57,430 nucleotides of DNA from an uncultured Clostridia bacterium (GCA_948440265.1 CAOJOK010000011.1:1-57430), one strand, 5' to 3'. Positions 16,801-24,176 are shown, counted from the stretch's first letter. Notes: generated by a model not told the origin, from the sequence alone. Translations and numbers: made by a program.

Positions 16801-17785
16801 CCTGAACCAAATACCACTGACCAACTTTATAGTTGGTCCCCGTCGCAAGCGTGCCCGTTCTGCCCGTATTTTTGCAGAAAACGAGATTGTTCGTCGTTTT
16901 GAAAAGATAGGGCTTGTTGTTTCCGCTTGCCGCGTCGGGGTCGTAAATATTGAGCGCATTTTCAAAGCCGCCCAACAAACGAAGCTCGGCTTCCGTATAA
17001 GCGGAGTTATTTTCCACTTCGGTGATTTTGTGGCAATTACTAAACGCATACGCCAGCATAGAGCTATATATAGCAGTGCCCGTGCCCGGCGGCGGAAGAG
17101 AACTCGGAAGATTTATGCTGTGCAAAGTCTGACAAGCGAAAAACGCTTTATTGCCTATTTTCGCCACGCTGTCGGGAATTGCCACCGTATGAAGTCTCGA
17201 ACAACTGTCAAATGCGGACGCGCCGATTTCGGTAAGCGCAGTGCCCACGTCTTTGGACGCCACTTCCACGCTGAAAAGGTCGGCATACTGCATTCTCTGG
17301 CAACCCATAAAAGCATTGTCGCCTATCTTCGTCAGTTTTGTCGCCCCTTTCAAAGACAGACTTGCGAGATATTGGCAACCTGAGAAATCACTGCCCAGCT
17401 GCGTGAGATTGCTTCCGCTTTCGAAAGAAATGGAAATCAAGTTAGGCTTAAAGAAAGACAGAAAGCCCGTATTACTTCCCGCATTTAAATTTATAGCCGT
17501 GACTTTTGCAGGAATGACCAAATCGACTTGCGCCGAACCGCTGTATGCGGTAAAACCCGTCCAGACGCAACCGCCGCCCGACGTGTCATACTCCATTGTG
17601 TACGAAAGGGAATCGCTTGTATAGGAGTCGCCGTTGCTGCCGCCGACTGTCACTGCGGGCAATTTCGACGCGCCGTCCGTAACGTCGCTTTTGCTCGGCA
17701 AATACGTCAACATACAAAAGGCTACGCCGATAAAAATCAACGCCGCGACAAGTATCCAAACCACCCGTTTAAGTTTTTCAGTCAT
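10832..17785 (-). CDS. giant surface protein with BspA-type leucine-rich repeats and MBG-like repeats
   Basis: 2317 residues from the ATG at 17785, which follows AAGGAAG; an in-frame ATG at 17842 lacks a site. A membrane segment (VVWILVAALIFIGVAF) lies close to the N-terminus. Next come BspA-like leucine-rich repeats (IGDNAFMGCQRM, IGNKAFFACQTL, VIGDSAFNGSS; about 17540-16300), then several Ig/MBG-like domains. Eleven tandem repeats of about 85-110 residues follow (14118-10964), each opening with a pattern like NxW-P-W-G and closing with AGxYxL...vxFxI. A C-terminal helix (VVLTAVCIGLVFTAIAAG) and a basic tail end it, with no LPXTG motif. It is probably anchored at both ends or exported and anchored by the C-terminal helix. 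An adhesin or cell-surface binding role is inferred from the family. Confidence 0.85.
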   Translation of the reverse strand: MTEKLKRVVWILVAALIFIGVAFCMLTYLPSKSDVTDGASKLPAVTVGGSNGDSYTSDSLSYTMEYDTSGGGCVWTGFTAYSGSAQVDLVIPAKVTAINLNAGSNTGFLSFFKPNLISISFESGSNLTQLGSDFSGCQYLASLSLKGATKLTKIGDNAFMGCQRMQYADLFSVEVASKDVGTALTEIGASAFDSCSRLHTVAIPDSVAKIGNKAFFACQTLHSINLPSSLPPPGTGTAIYSSMLAYAFSNCHKITEVENNSAYTEAELRLLGGFENALNIYDPDAASGNNKPYLFKTTNNLVFCKNTGRTGTLATGTNYKVGQWYLVQVDNESNEWTSNGETPLGTFSNSADMAPLYKFPNEISLAEDFETAKNLDPTVLDLSIENRIVNDSHNSAYAKLDSCGKWSRVDFTDSKYNADFPDGRKITSYDIGMRACLWVWLMKMEIPDAVKVIGDSAFNGSSVSGVKLGKNLTHVGASAFSGGKNEKFIHIVKTSGVTYGSNAFATTDKTVNFIFPDSGSVSTGDPFNVATANRTYYVDITPNVIENGTTSALESVVRLHGKPATYEQQWDYRYKEGKFELPNVDGYTSTVWYRNKEFASALEVDTAWVTGQLALAGDTINVYANKVTVPEISATSLQRTYTSSGYTLKSTDEGTVLNEAGLKNLDDYIVKISSYTDMSGNVTTNLPDTSLTNAGTYKLSVELNTKWGSFAGDVKPAEITVKIDKQIINLNGYDALHWVQQSNKSQLSSGTLYYYDDDGYHTQPKQTEPDDTVSVNSGYIGFNSNAQSIVLSDTVKSEIFGITYSGDISKTAVGRYSTTATLELNGVAGAENNYVFYINQYSQDLASRQITVSGEIENLGPNRFTKLTVTKSWYIVNIGNRIIIDGTTDDYEVISGGSWTYGDSVTPNIPSAVHKRNDGATEDVKITFVLSRFNGTEYAVVDTDEQIFVENYSKYINASMPVGRYRVRIIVPSVATADTTYYPVDMTYNFTVNAKSLDAAQKNAVNNALKDKAFEHLSDGGAHFYNAEQIAEADKTALKNLLENDPQVARSGIWAEEKYNSYYGNFKLTYTLDGIAGNAYYEESGFSDTRLTAPRTRGVYTVYYQLTANNYASLVDTSVELDRRACKFEVTIYEYIDLPKLKDVTYTGGDALAEIAANPNYRIVWKTESGYYVNATAGNADRSARAVNLVINNPSLFRWNPESAEPGKSEFTGDTATLYYEILKAANGFDSAPRISSWQWKSFDRDLNVIVAEQKGDGAKILYSVYKVTDGNKEYLVQGFELIGGKVPSEVADKLNTIDVGDEYFLTAEITEGYNYSAYSWTSEYKLEVTKAYNTFEITPSFTSWNYSGFDVTKNFIGGTTLHGAGETTVTYGIYLDAAHKNPVLNLGSFTDAAAVKTHINALESGRYYLYAQASGGANYSGAQSLTPFVILAADNDWKTPVELNDWTYGNSVVWTAPVPVFASTITYSLTGGSLTAPITGISSSVLSNLSAGSYTLTVTVAQGVSSRDQGDKSVLNFKELTDTYSFKVLKASGGFTTDPSATGWTYGESKPTHSAGTPVDSTAVVTTGYYKAVYRGNVWQMSEKLDASELDGGMPKNAGNYFWFVQVGETANYESDEKAVLFEVKKAANGFTGGTPSITSWKYGEYAKTPWTLPTAKEGTVSARLSTESNAINDIDAKLGSLDAGNYTLIITVTAPENGNYTDLPSLELPFTVQKADNEWTTAPASWVKSWTWGVSEEDFKWVNPQVKYEADKSEVIITVVSSDNQNIPTSNLRMLNAGEYTLTARAIETKNYNSLTTTDIKIKIDKVRNGWTLEPQINDWVVGGMESNIVAVPNYGERSEVEFKYYKAIKQPDGSWIKDETTESGRPGSAGDYILVASTPEGTNWYSVSNEYHFRIEQALVNWIITPNVSRWNWNEYDKTVNLFTALPTSRGKVTFEIRKIDGEKISGLDSIETDAAGYVSDETAEILCALPRGDYYMIVHVAETNDYSAYDYGINKELTFAVGQASNYWEESLDITRWMEGQYNANSILVTAKVRYGDITVRIIDEVSGEAVYEEVILNDGHRTTNINDLANAKAGRYLLTAKVPATNDYVGLDASVVFEIFPVDYETMVNYWDVLPNIQSWTFGEQPNAPVGVAHFGTVVFRYRLRDEADHKATEAVPTAPGKYTLIVHALPEGVHRGLTAKVDFEIYEKPLMTNSFTVIPEMKDWIQGQTGELVWSAEACDKYTIVYMTADGEVIDGVPTALGDYKAVITVEAEGYKTLTAAVDFSIVTDDMSGEVVLTAVCIGLVFTAIAAGVVAIIFVGKNVSGKRRKVK
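10964..14118 (-). repeat. eleven tandem MBG-like domain repeats within the giant protein
   Basis: Units begin with NGFDSAPRISSW, NTFEITPSFTSW, NDWKTPVELNDW, GGFTTDPSATGW, NGFTGGTPSITSW, NEWTTAPASW, NGWTLEPQINDW, VNWIITPNVSRW, NYWEESLDITRW, NYWDVLPNIQSW and NSFTVIPEMKDW. The units are diverged, so the array is old rather than a recent expansion. Confidence 0.8.
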
Positions 17786-17842
17786 AATCACAGCTTCCTT
17801 TTTGATAACTTCATACTTAATTGTACGCTCTGAATATGACAA

Positions 17843-18093
17843 CTGTCAAGTATTTTGCCGTTAAAAAGCAAATATTTCTTCTTTTTTCGCGGATATACTG
17901 CATTTTCGGCAGTCAAACGTCCCAAACAGTGCGATTTTCCCGACCCCATATCGACAATTCGCGTTTATCGGCACAATGGTGCAGTGCGATTTCCCCACCC
18001 CGTGTCGACAATTGGTTTTCGGCGTTTTGGGCATTATGGGGCTTATGTGCGCGTGAAAGGCGCAGTTCAAGGAAAGCAGGGGTTTGAGAAAAA
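17843..18093. other. gene-free stretch upstream of the giant protein
   Basis: No credible gene. It holds a 55-bp tandem duplication at 17927-18036 and then enters repeat island 3. A promoter for the giant protein should lie here, but I do not see a strong -35/-10 pair. Confidence 0.5.
17927..18036. repeat. imperfect 55-bp tandem duplication
   Basis: CAGTGCGATTTTCCCGACCCC...TCGACAATT at 17927 recurs at 17982 as CAGTGCGATTTCCCCACCCC...TCGACAATT, a period of 55. Each unit ends in GCAnnATGG-like sequence. Confidence 0.75.
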
Positions 18094-18154
18094 GTTTGTA
18101 ATCGCTTTGATGCAGGGGATTTCTCCGCTCGCTGACGCTCGGTCGAAATGACAG
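18094..18154 (+). repeat. type I dispersed hairpin repeat, copy 4
   Basis: GTTTGTAATCGCTTTGATGCAGGGGATTTCTCCGCTCGCTGACGCTCGGTCGAAATGACAG. Its first 43 bases agree with the partial copy at the right end of the window (57388-57430). Confidence 0.9.
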
Positions 18155-18261
18155 AAAAAAAAGAAAGGTCGAAAATGGCAGGGAAAAAGAAACTGTCGAA
18201 ATGGCAGTAAAGAAAGTTGATTAAAACGAAAAGAGATTAGTGCGTGAAAAGTGCGAAAGCC

Positions 18262-18300
18262 CTGACGGCACAGAAACGAGCAGTTCAAGAGTTTTCGGAA
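18262..18300 (+). repeat. 123-bp element, left end only
   Basis: Begins CTGACGGCACAGAAACGAGCAG, matching the left end of the element at 2648, and breaks off after about 39 bases where a type I repeat starts. The lead-in GATTAGTGCGTGAAAAGTGCGAAAGCC matches that before 7281. Confidence 0.8.
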
Positions 18301-18305
18301 AAAGC

Positions 18306-18374
18306 GTGTGCTCGTTCTAATGCAGGGGATTTCTCCGTTTCGCGCGCAATGGCGCGCTTCGGTCGAAATGACAG
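18306..18374 (+). repeat. type I dispersed hairpin repeat, copy 5
   Basis: ATGCAGGGGATTTCTCCG, the apex GCGCGC-AATG-GCGCGC, then TTCGGTCGAAATGACAG. It directly follows the truncated element end at 18300. Confidence 0.85.
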
Positions 18375-18427
18375 GAAAAAAAGAAAAAGGCGAAATGACA
18401 AGAAAGCGCGTGCAGAGCGCGAAAGCC

Positions 18428-18550
18428 CTGACGGCATAGACGCGAGAAAGACAAGGAAAACAAGGTTTTTCGACGGGGAGTTTACTTGGCGTAAATGACC
18501 CGAGAAAAACCGCAGTTTGACACTGTATTTCGACGCGGATATGCCGTCAG
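18428..18550 (+). repeat. 123-bp covarying stem element, copy 5 (supplies the kinase stop codon)
   Basis: The ends are CTGACGGCATA and TATGCCGTCAG. The inner stem GGTTTTTC (18464-18471) pairs perfectly with GAAAAACC (18504-18511), and the apex is GTTTAC/GTAAAT. The minus-strand histidine kinase gene ends inside the right terminal repeat: its TGA is at 18549-18547. Confidence 0.85.
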
Positions 18551-19893
18551 AATTCGACTGTAAATTTACTGCCCTCCCCCAATTCACTCTTCACGCTTAT
18601 CTTCCAGCCTGCCTTGCCGCATATCTTTTTCGCCACCGCAAGACCGAGACCGAAGCCGCCGTTTTTGCCGCTGTGCGAACGGTCGACCGTAAAGAAACGG
18701 GAAAATACCTTGCTCATATTTTCCTGCGATATTCCTATCCCCGTATCGGCGACCGAAAAGCCCTGTCTGTTCAGCGTGACGGTGATACTGCCGCCGTCTT
18801 TATTGTATTTGATTGCGTTCCGCACAAGGTTGCCGAATATTTCGCTCAATCTTTCGTGTCTCGACATCACGATTACGTTGTCGTCGATATTCTCCGTAAC
18901 CGTGATATTCCGCCTGTCCGCTTCGGGCTTTAAGGCTTGCAGAGTTTCGCGCGCAAGCGACGTGAAATCCACTTCGTAAGCAGGCAGTTCGTCGCTGTCA
19001 ATCTCGCTGTAATTTATGATACAGGCAATCAGGTTGGTCAGGCGTTCGCTTTGCGCCTGTATGGTTTTATACGCCGTTTTACGCTGTTCTTCCGTCAGTC
19101 CGCCTGCGCTTAACAGCTCCGCATAGCCGTGAATGGACGTGAGCGGAGTGTTCATTTCGTGAGTGACGTTGGATATAAATTCGTCCTTGGAGATACGCGC
19201 CTTTTCCACAAGCTCCTTTTCCGTCTTTATGTCGTTCATCTGCCGCGCTATATTGCGGTTGCGCTCATTCAGAATTTCGGCGACGGGTTCGAGCTCGGAA
19301 TATTTGCTTGTAACCGTTTGATTGGTCGTCGCGGCTTTCGCAAGCTGTTTTACGGGGCTGACTATATAATGCGTGGCAACGAAGGCTATCACCGCGCAAA
19401 GAGCAATCATAATTCCGGCAAACAGCGCGAACGTGGGCAGAGTCTTGACGAAGATATACCATTCGGAATCGGCGAACACGGCTATGCGCACCAAATACCG
19501 TCCGTCGAAATTTTTACAGTAATACACCATATCCTGCCCGAGCGTGGAGCTGCCGCGCACCGAAAAGCCTTCCTTGTCTTTACCGAAAATCGCGTCCTTT
19601 ATTTCTGCTCTGTCCGAGTGGGTTTCGGTGATATCTTCCGCCATACTGTCGGCAAGCACGTTGCCCTGACTGTCCATAAACGTAACTCTTGCGCCGTTGA
19701 GCTTTTCCGAAAACGCTTTTGCGCCCTTTTCATCCAGCGAAAACGAACTGTCGAAGGCGTTCATATAGACGCGGAGATATTCCTTGCTGTCGTCGACGGA
19801 AGAATTATAATAGACCTGCGTGGACGCAAAGCCGAATATAAGAAGTCCGACAACCATAATACCGAACGACAAAAGCCAAATACGCCATCTCAT
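18547..19893 (-). CDS. phoR: sensor histidine kinase, PhoR-like
   Basis: 448 residues. Two membrane helices (about 5-25 and 152-175) bracket an extracytoplasmic sensor region, followed by HAMP, HisKA and HATPase domains. The phosphorylated histidine is H245 in NVTHEMNTPLTSI. The N box is RNAIKYN (358-364), G1 is DTGIGI (383-388) and G2 GFGLGL (413-418). The start overlaps the response-regulator stop as ATGA, and the pst genes lie just upstream, so a phosphate-starvation sensor is likely though not proven. The TGA stop comes from the repeat element at 18428-18550, and the protein ends directly after FTVEF, a little earlier than many relatives. Confidence 0.85.
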   Translation of the reverse strand: MRWRIWLLSFGIMVVGLLIFGFASTQVYYNSSVDDSKEYLRVYMNAFDSSFSLDEKGAKAFSEKLNGARVTFMDSQGNVLADSMAEDITETHSDRAEIKDAIFGKDKEGFSVRGSSTLGQDMVYYCKNFDGRYLVRIAVFADSEWYIFVKTLPTFALFAGIMIALCAVIAFVATHYIVSPVKQLAKAATTNQTVTSKYSELEPVAEILNERNRNIARQMNDIKTEKELVEKARISKDEFISNVTHEMNTPLTSIHGYAELLSAGGLTEEQRKTAYKTIQAQSERLTNLIACIINYSEIDSDELPAYEVDFTSLARETLQALKPEADRRNITVTENIDDNVIVMSRHERLSEIFGNLVRNAIKYNKDGGSITVTLNRQGFSVADTGIGISQENMSKVFSRFFTVDRSHSGKNGGFGLGLAVAKKICGKAGWKISVKSELGEGSKFTVEF

Positions 19894-20531
19894 AATCTAT
19901 ACCCCACTCCGAAAACGGTATCTATTTTTACGCCCAGCTTACGCAGGCGCGCAACGTGATTGTCCAGCGTTCGCGTTTCGCCCGCGTCGTAGCCCCAAAT
20001 CTGCGTCAAGAGTTTTTCGCGCGACAGTACCTTGCCCGCATTCTCCATAAAATACTTCAAAAGCTCGTACTCTTTTCTATTGAGCGACGCGGAAACGCCG
20101 TTTATTTCGCAAGCAAAGGTTTCGGTATCGAGCGTTACGTTTCCCACGGTCAGTATCGGCTGTTTTTGACGTCTGCGCAGTCTTGCGTTTACTCTTGCGG
20201 TGAGTTCCAGAACGGAAAACGGTTTTGATATATAATCGTCCGCGCCCGTATTCAGTCCGTTCACCTTATCTTCTTCCTTGCCGAGAGCGGACAGCATAAT
20301 GCAGTCGACGTCCGAAAAATTACTTTTTATATATCTCAAAGCGTCCAGACCGCTTCCGTCCGGCAGCATTATATCGAGAAGCGCGACGTCGGGTCTGTCC
20401 TTTTCGACGGCGGCAATAAACGATTTCAGCGTGTTATACGCCTGCGTTTGCAGTCCGTGCATTTCAAGCGCGACTTTTACAAGACCGCATATGCTTTCGT
20501 CGTCTTCCAGAATGAAAACTTTACCTTTCAT
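19890..20531 (-). CDS. phoB: OmpR/PhoB-family response regulator
   Basis: 213 residues with a receiver domain (about 1-115) and a winged-helix DNA-binding domain. The phosphoacceptor is D53 in LLDIMLPDG, with K103 in YISKPFSVLEL. The winged helix ends in TLDNHVARLRKLG. It pairs with the kinase whose gene overlaps it by four bases. It sits downstream of pstS-pstCA-pstB, and its likely target is the candidate Pho box before pstS. The ATG follows AAAGGAGTATTT. It has its own promoter at 20567-20596, so it need not depend on read-through from pst. Confidence 0.85.
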   Translation of the reverse strand: MKGKVFILEDDESICGLVKVALEMHGLQTQAYNTLKSFIAAVEKDRPDVALLDIMLPDGSGLDALRYIKSNFSDVDCIMLSALGKEEDKVNGLNTGADDYISKPFSVLELTARVNARLRRRQKQPILTVGNVTLDTETFACEINGVSASLNRKEYELLKYFMENAGKVLSREKLLTQIWGYDAGETRTLDNHVARLRKLGVKIDTVFGVGYRL

Positions 20532-20566
20532 AAATACTCCTTTCGATTATAAAGTCACCCTTGCAT

Positions 20567-20596
20567 ATTATAACACACATCGTTTTCGCTTTTCAA
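20567..20596 (-). promoter_or_regulatory. promoter of the two-component operon
   Basis: On the minus strand TTGAAA (20596-20591), 18 bases, TATAAT (20572-20567). A second TATAAT nearer the gene (about 20548-20543) has no good -35 and could be an activated promoter. Confidence 0.6.
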
Positions 20597-20621
20597 CGAT
20601 ATGCGGCTATTTCCCAAAAAA

Positions 20622-21413
20622 TCAACCGAAACGACCGTTGATATAATCGTCCGTTCTTCTATCGGAAGGGTGCGCGAATATTTCTTTCGTGGCGTTCATT
20701 TCAATCATTTCGCCCAAAAGAAAGTATGCCGTACAGTCGGCTATTCTGAACGCCTGCTGCATATTGTGCGTGACCATTATTACGGTCATTTTCTTTTTGA
20801 GCTCCACGCACAATTCTTCTATTTTGCCCGTCGAAATCGGGTCGAGCGCGCTTGTCGGTTCGTCCATCAGGATTATCTGCGGTTCCACGGCAAGCGCGCG
20901 TGCGATACACAGTCTTTGCTGCTGTCCGCCGGAAAGTCCGAGCGCGGATTTATTCAATCTGTCCTTTACTTCGTCCCACATAGCCGCGCCTTTAAGCGAG
21001 CGTTCCACAATGCCGTCGAGCTCGTCCTTTCTCCGTATTCCGAACGTTTTCGGTCCGTAAGCTATATTGTCGTACACGCTCATTGCAAGGGGGTTCGGGC
21101 GTTGAAAGACCATTCCGACGTTTTTGCGCAAGCGCGCAAGGTCGCATTTTCGGTCATAGATATTCGTACCGCCGATTTTGATTTCTCCCGTGATTTTGCA
21201 GTCTTCAATCAGGTCGTTCATTCTATTGAGCGATTTGATGAGCGTGGATTTTCCGCAACCCGACGGACCTATCAGCGCCGTAAGTTTATTTACGGGAAAG
21301 TCCATAAATACGCTTTTCAGCGCGTGGAATTTTCCGTAATACAAATTCATTTCCTTTACGGAGACGGCAATATCGTCCCCGATTTCAAACGGCTGTATTT
21401 TTCTTTCTTTCAT
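20622..21413 (-). CDS. pstB: phosphate ABC transporter ATP-binding protein
   Basis: 263 residues from the ATG at 21413 (GGGAG ribosome site); an in-frame upstream ATG at 21452 lies inside the permease gene. Walker A is GPSGCGKST (49-57), the signature LSGGQQQ (160-166) and Walker B ILMDE (181-185). It powers phosphate import through the fused permease at 21385-23187, which it overlaps by 29 bases. No phoU gene follows it; the next gene is the response regulator. Confidence 0.93.
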   Translation of the reverse strand: MKERKIQPFEIGDDIAVSVKEMNLYYGKFHALKSVFMDFPVNKLTALIGPSGCGKSTLIKSLNRMNDLIEDCKITGEIKIGGTNIYDRKCDLARLRKNVGMVFQRPNPLAMSVYDNIAYGPKTFGIRRKDELDGIVERSLKGAAMWDEVKDRLNKSALGLSGGQQQRLCIARALAVEPQIILMDEPTSALDPISTGKIEELCVELKKKMTVIMVTHNMQQAFRIADCTAYFLLGEMIEMNATKEIFAHPSDRRTDDYINGRFG

Positions 21414-23187
21414 ATCGTCTCCCGTTAAACAAATATTCGGCAAGCGAAACAAGCAGATTCAGTACGATTACGAATATCAACAGCACCGCCGCCGTCGCAT
21501 ACGCTTCGTTCACCTGCAAGCCGTTGCTCATAAACTTCCACACCAGCACGGAAAGACTTGCCGCGCTGTCCCCGTAACCCAGCGGTATGAACGTGGACGC
21601 CGAGCCTACCGTGAATATGAGAGCGGCGCTTTCGTTGACTATTCTGCCGACGGAAAGTATTATCGAAGTGACTATGCCTGCGATTGCCTGCGGCAGTACC
21701 ACTACGAAAATCGTTCGCAGTTTGCCCGCTCCGAGGGCGTAACTCGCTTCTCTCATACTGTCGGGGACTTCCGACAGGCTCTGCTCGGTGCTTCTTATAA
21801 CCGTCGGCAGTATGATGAGCGCAAGCGTTATACCGCCTGCCGCAAGCGAATAGCCCATATTCATACCGCGGACGAAAAACACCATACCGAACAGTCCGAA
21901 AACAATGGACGGAATTCCTGCCAGCGTATCAACGAACAGGCGAATGATTTTTACCGTCACGCTGCCGTTCTTTGCGTATTCGTTCAGATAAATCGCCGCA
22001 CCTATGCCGAGCGGCAGGGCTATTAACAGCGCAAGCGCTATGAGCATTATCGTCGAAACGAAAGCCGGCGCAAGCGTATTATGCGCGTTGCTGCTTTTGC
22101 CGAACAGAAAGTCAACGCTTAAATTCGGCAGTCCTTTTACGAATACGAATATTACCGTAAACGCAAGCGTGAACGCGACAAGCAGCGCTACCGCCCAAGA
22201 AACTATCCACAAAAAATCCTGAATACTGCCCGTACGCCGATAGCTTTTCAGAGCGTCGTTTTTCTCGCCTTCTCTTAATCTTCTCGAAAAGAATTTATTT
22301 CCGCTTTTCGGCTTTTTAACTGCGATAAGGCACAGATTGAGTATCAGTATGAATATGAGCAGTACGAAACCGTCGGCAATGAGCGCCGCCTGTTCGGTGG
22401 GCGCGGCATAGCCCCAATTCTGGACGATATTGCTCGTAAGCGTCGTGAACGGAGAGAATGCGCCGAGAGGATAGCCAGAGCCGTTGCCGACAATCATCTG
22501 AACAGCCATTGTTTCCCCTATCGCTCTACCTATGCCCAGAATCACGGCGGAGATTATTCCGCCCTTTGCGGCAGGCAGCAGTGTTTTCCACACTGCTTGA
22601 TTTTTCGTACAGCCGAGCGCAAGCGCGCCTTCGTAATACTGCATAGGCACGGCTTCCAGACTGTTCTTCGTTATGGACGTTATCGTCGGCAGAATCATAA
22701 TCGAAAGAATGAGCGTACACGCAAGCAGTCCGAAGCCCGCATTGTTAGGGTGGAAAATATCGACAAGGAGCGGCATTAAAAACTTATAACCGAACAGTCC
22801 GTAAACGATGGACGGAATTCCCGCCAGCAGGTTGATTATCTGCGTATATATTTTCTTAATCTTTTTCGGGCAGTAAAACACGAGCCATACCGCCGTGAAT
22901 ATCGCAAGCGTGCCGCCGAGCAAAACCGCGCAGACGGTCAAAACGAACGTGCCGACAATCATTCGCCATATTCCGAAAGTCTCCGATTTTGCCGACCATT
23001 CCGAGCCGAATATGAATCGGAAAAAGCCAATCCGACCGAACGCCGGAATACTCGCATAGAGCAGATAGCCGACTATCGTAAACACGGCAAGTACGGAAAA
23101 TACCGCAAGTAGCAGAAATATTACTCTTGCAATATTTTCCTTTGCGAACGCGCGCCTGAATTTATCTTTTACTTGTTCGCGCGTCAT
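21385..23187 (-). CDS. pstCA: fused PstC-PstA phosphate permease
   Basis: A 600-residue single reading frame holding two complete permease domains. Residues 1 to about 295 are PstC-like ([53 protein letters not shown]). Residues about 320-600 are PstA-like ([51 protein letters not shown]). Each half has its own EAA loop and about six membrane helices. The linker ([20 protein letters not shown]) is short and charged. Usually these are two genes, so this is a gene fusion giving a covalent heterodimer. It starts four bases after pstS. Confidence 0.92.
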   Translation of the reverse strand: MTREQVKDKFRRAFAKENIARVIFLLLAVFSVLAVFTIVGYLLYASIPAFGRIGFFRFIFGSEWSAKSETFGIWRMIVGTFVLTVCAVLLGGTLAIFTAVWLVFYCPKKIKKIYTQIINLLAGIPSIVYGLFGYKFLMPLLVDIFHPNNAGFGLLACTLILSIMILPTITSITKNSLEAVPMQYYEGALALGCTKNQAVWKTLLPAAKGGIISAVILGIGRAIGETMAVQMIVGNGSGYPLGAFSPFTTLTSNIVQNWGYAAPTEQAALIADGFVLLIFILILNLCLIAVKKPKSGNKFFSRRLREGEKNDALKSYRRTGSIQDFLWIVSWAVALLVAFTLAFTVIFVFVKGLPNLSVDFLFGKSSNAHNTLAPAFVSTIMLIALALLIALPLGIGAAIYLNEYAKNGSVTVKIIRLFVDTLAGIPSIVFGLFGMVFFVRGMNMGYSLAAGGITLALIILPTVIRSTEQSLSEVPDSMREASYALGAGKLRTIFVVVLPQAIAGIVTSIILSVGRIVNESAALIFTVGSASTFIPLGYGDSAASLSVLVWKFMSNGLQVNEAYATAAVLLIFVIVLNLLVSLAEYLFNGRRYERKKNTAV

Positions 23188-23191
23188 ACCG

Positions 23192-23992
23192 TTATTTTAC
23201 CGATATATAGCCGTTGGCGGATATTATCGCCTGCGCCTGCTCGCTCATTATGTAATCATAAAAGCCCTGTGCCGCGGCGGATAGTTTTTTGCCGTCTTTG
23301 AGCACTATGACGAACGGTCTTTGCAAAGCATATGCGCCGCTTATTATATTTTCGTAGGTGCAGGCGACGTTGTCTAAACTCACCGCCTTGACTGCGCTTG
23401 TCAGGCTTCCGTAAGAAATATAGCCCAAGCTGTTTGCGCTGCCCTTTATTGCCTCGATTACGTTGCCCGTTTCCGCAAGAGCGGCAACGTCTGCGGCATA
23501 GCCGTTTTCGATTTTCAGCAGCTCGTCAAACGCCGTTCTTGTTCCGCTTGACGCGTCTCTGCCGATTGCCGCCGTAATCGGCGTGCCTGCAATCGCCGTG
23601 CCCTTTTCATAGAGCGCTTTGACGTCTGCTTTGCTCACGTTTGCGACGGAGCAATCCTTATTTACGATTAGGGCGATTCCGTCCATACAAAGCGTCGCAC
23701 CCGAAATTCCCGTTTCGCCGTCTTTGAGCCCGCGGGACGACATTCCGAAATCGTTCAGGTCGTTTTGCGTATCGCTTATGCCTGCGCCCGACGACGACAT
23801 ATTGATTGTTATTCTCACGTCGTGCGTCTTTTCGTACTCGGCGGCGAGTTTTTCCATAATGGGCGTGACCGACGACGAGCCGGAAACGATTACGGCTTCG
23901 CCCCTGTTTCCGCAGCCTGCAAACGCGAACATACTTGCCGCAAACACGGCGACGCACATCACGCAGGTCAAAATCTTTACTGGTCTTTTCAT
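23192..23992 (-). CDS. pstS: phosphate-binding lipoprotein
   Basis: 266 residues. A lipoprotein signal peptide ends in FAFAGC, so C27 should be lipidated and the protein held on the outer face of the membrane. The phosphate-contact pattern is present as SGSSSVTPIM near the N-terminus and GRDASSGTRTAF in the middle. First gene of pstS-pstCA-pstB. The ATG follows AAAGGAGATAAAAAA. A candidate Pho box and a TATAAT lie upstream. Confidence 0.93.
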   Translation of the reverse strand: MKRPVKILTCVMCVAVFAASMFAFAGCGNRGEAVIVSGSSSVTPIMEKLAAEYEKTHDVRITINMSSSGAGISDTQNDLNDFGMSSRGLKDGETGISGATLCMDGIALIVNKDCSVANVSKADVKALYEKGTAIAGTPITAAIGRDASSGTRTAFDELLKIENGYAADVAALAETGNVIEAIKGSANSLGYISYGSLTSAVKAVSLDNVACTYENIISGAYALQRPFVIVLKDGKKLSAAAQGFYDYIMSEQAQAIISANGYISVK

Positions 23993-24024
23993 TTTTTTAT
24001 CTCCTTTTCTGTTTTGATAATTCG

Positions 24025-24078
24025 ATTATAAAACTGGAAAGTAATAAATTTACGCTTATAATTGTAATAAAAAGGTAA
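24025..24078 (-). promoter_or_regulatory. pstS promoter with candidate Pho box
   Basis: On the minus strand TTACC-N6-TTACA (24078-24063), two TTAC units 11 bases apart, as in Pho boxes of Bacillota. Then TATAAT at 24030-24025. No good -35 hexamer is present, as expected for an activator-dependent promoter. Confidence 0.45.
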
Positions 24079-24095
24079 AATCATATTGCCGACAA

Positions 24096-24109
24096 TGCCG
24101 ATATCGGCA
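24096..24109. promoter_or_regulatory. palindrome upstream of fic
   Basis: TGCCGATATCGGCA is a perfect 14-bp palindrome. Its half-site recurs in the fic promoter, suggesting one regulator bound at two places. It also lies close to the pstS promoter. Confidence 0.55.
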
Positions 24110-24139
24110 AAAACTTCGGAATTTAAGACGGCTCAACGA

Positions 24140-24176
24140 TTGATTTTTTGCCGATATTGTGATACAATGATATCGG
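24140..24176 (+). promoter_or_regulatory. fic promoter with embedded inverted repeat
   Basis: TTGATT (24140-24145), 17 bases, TACAAT (24163-24168). CCGATAT (24151-24157) and ATATCGG (24170-24176) enclose the -10 box, sharing the half-site of the palindrome at 24096-24109. Binding would block the promoter. Confidence 0.6.
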
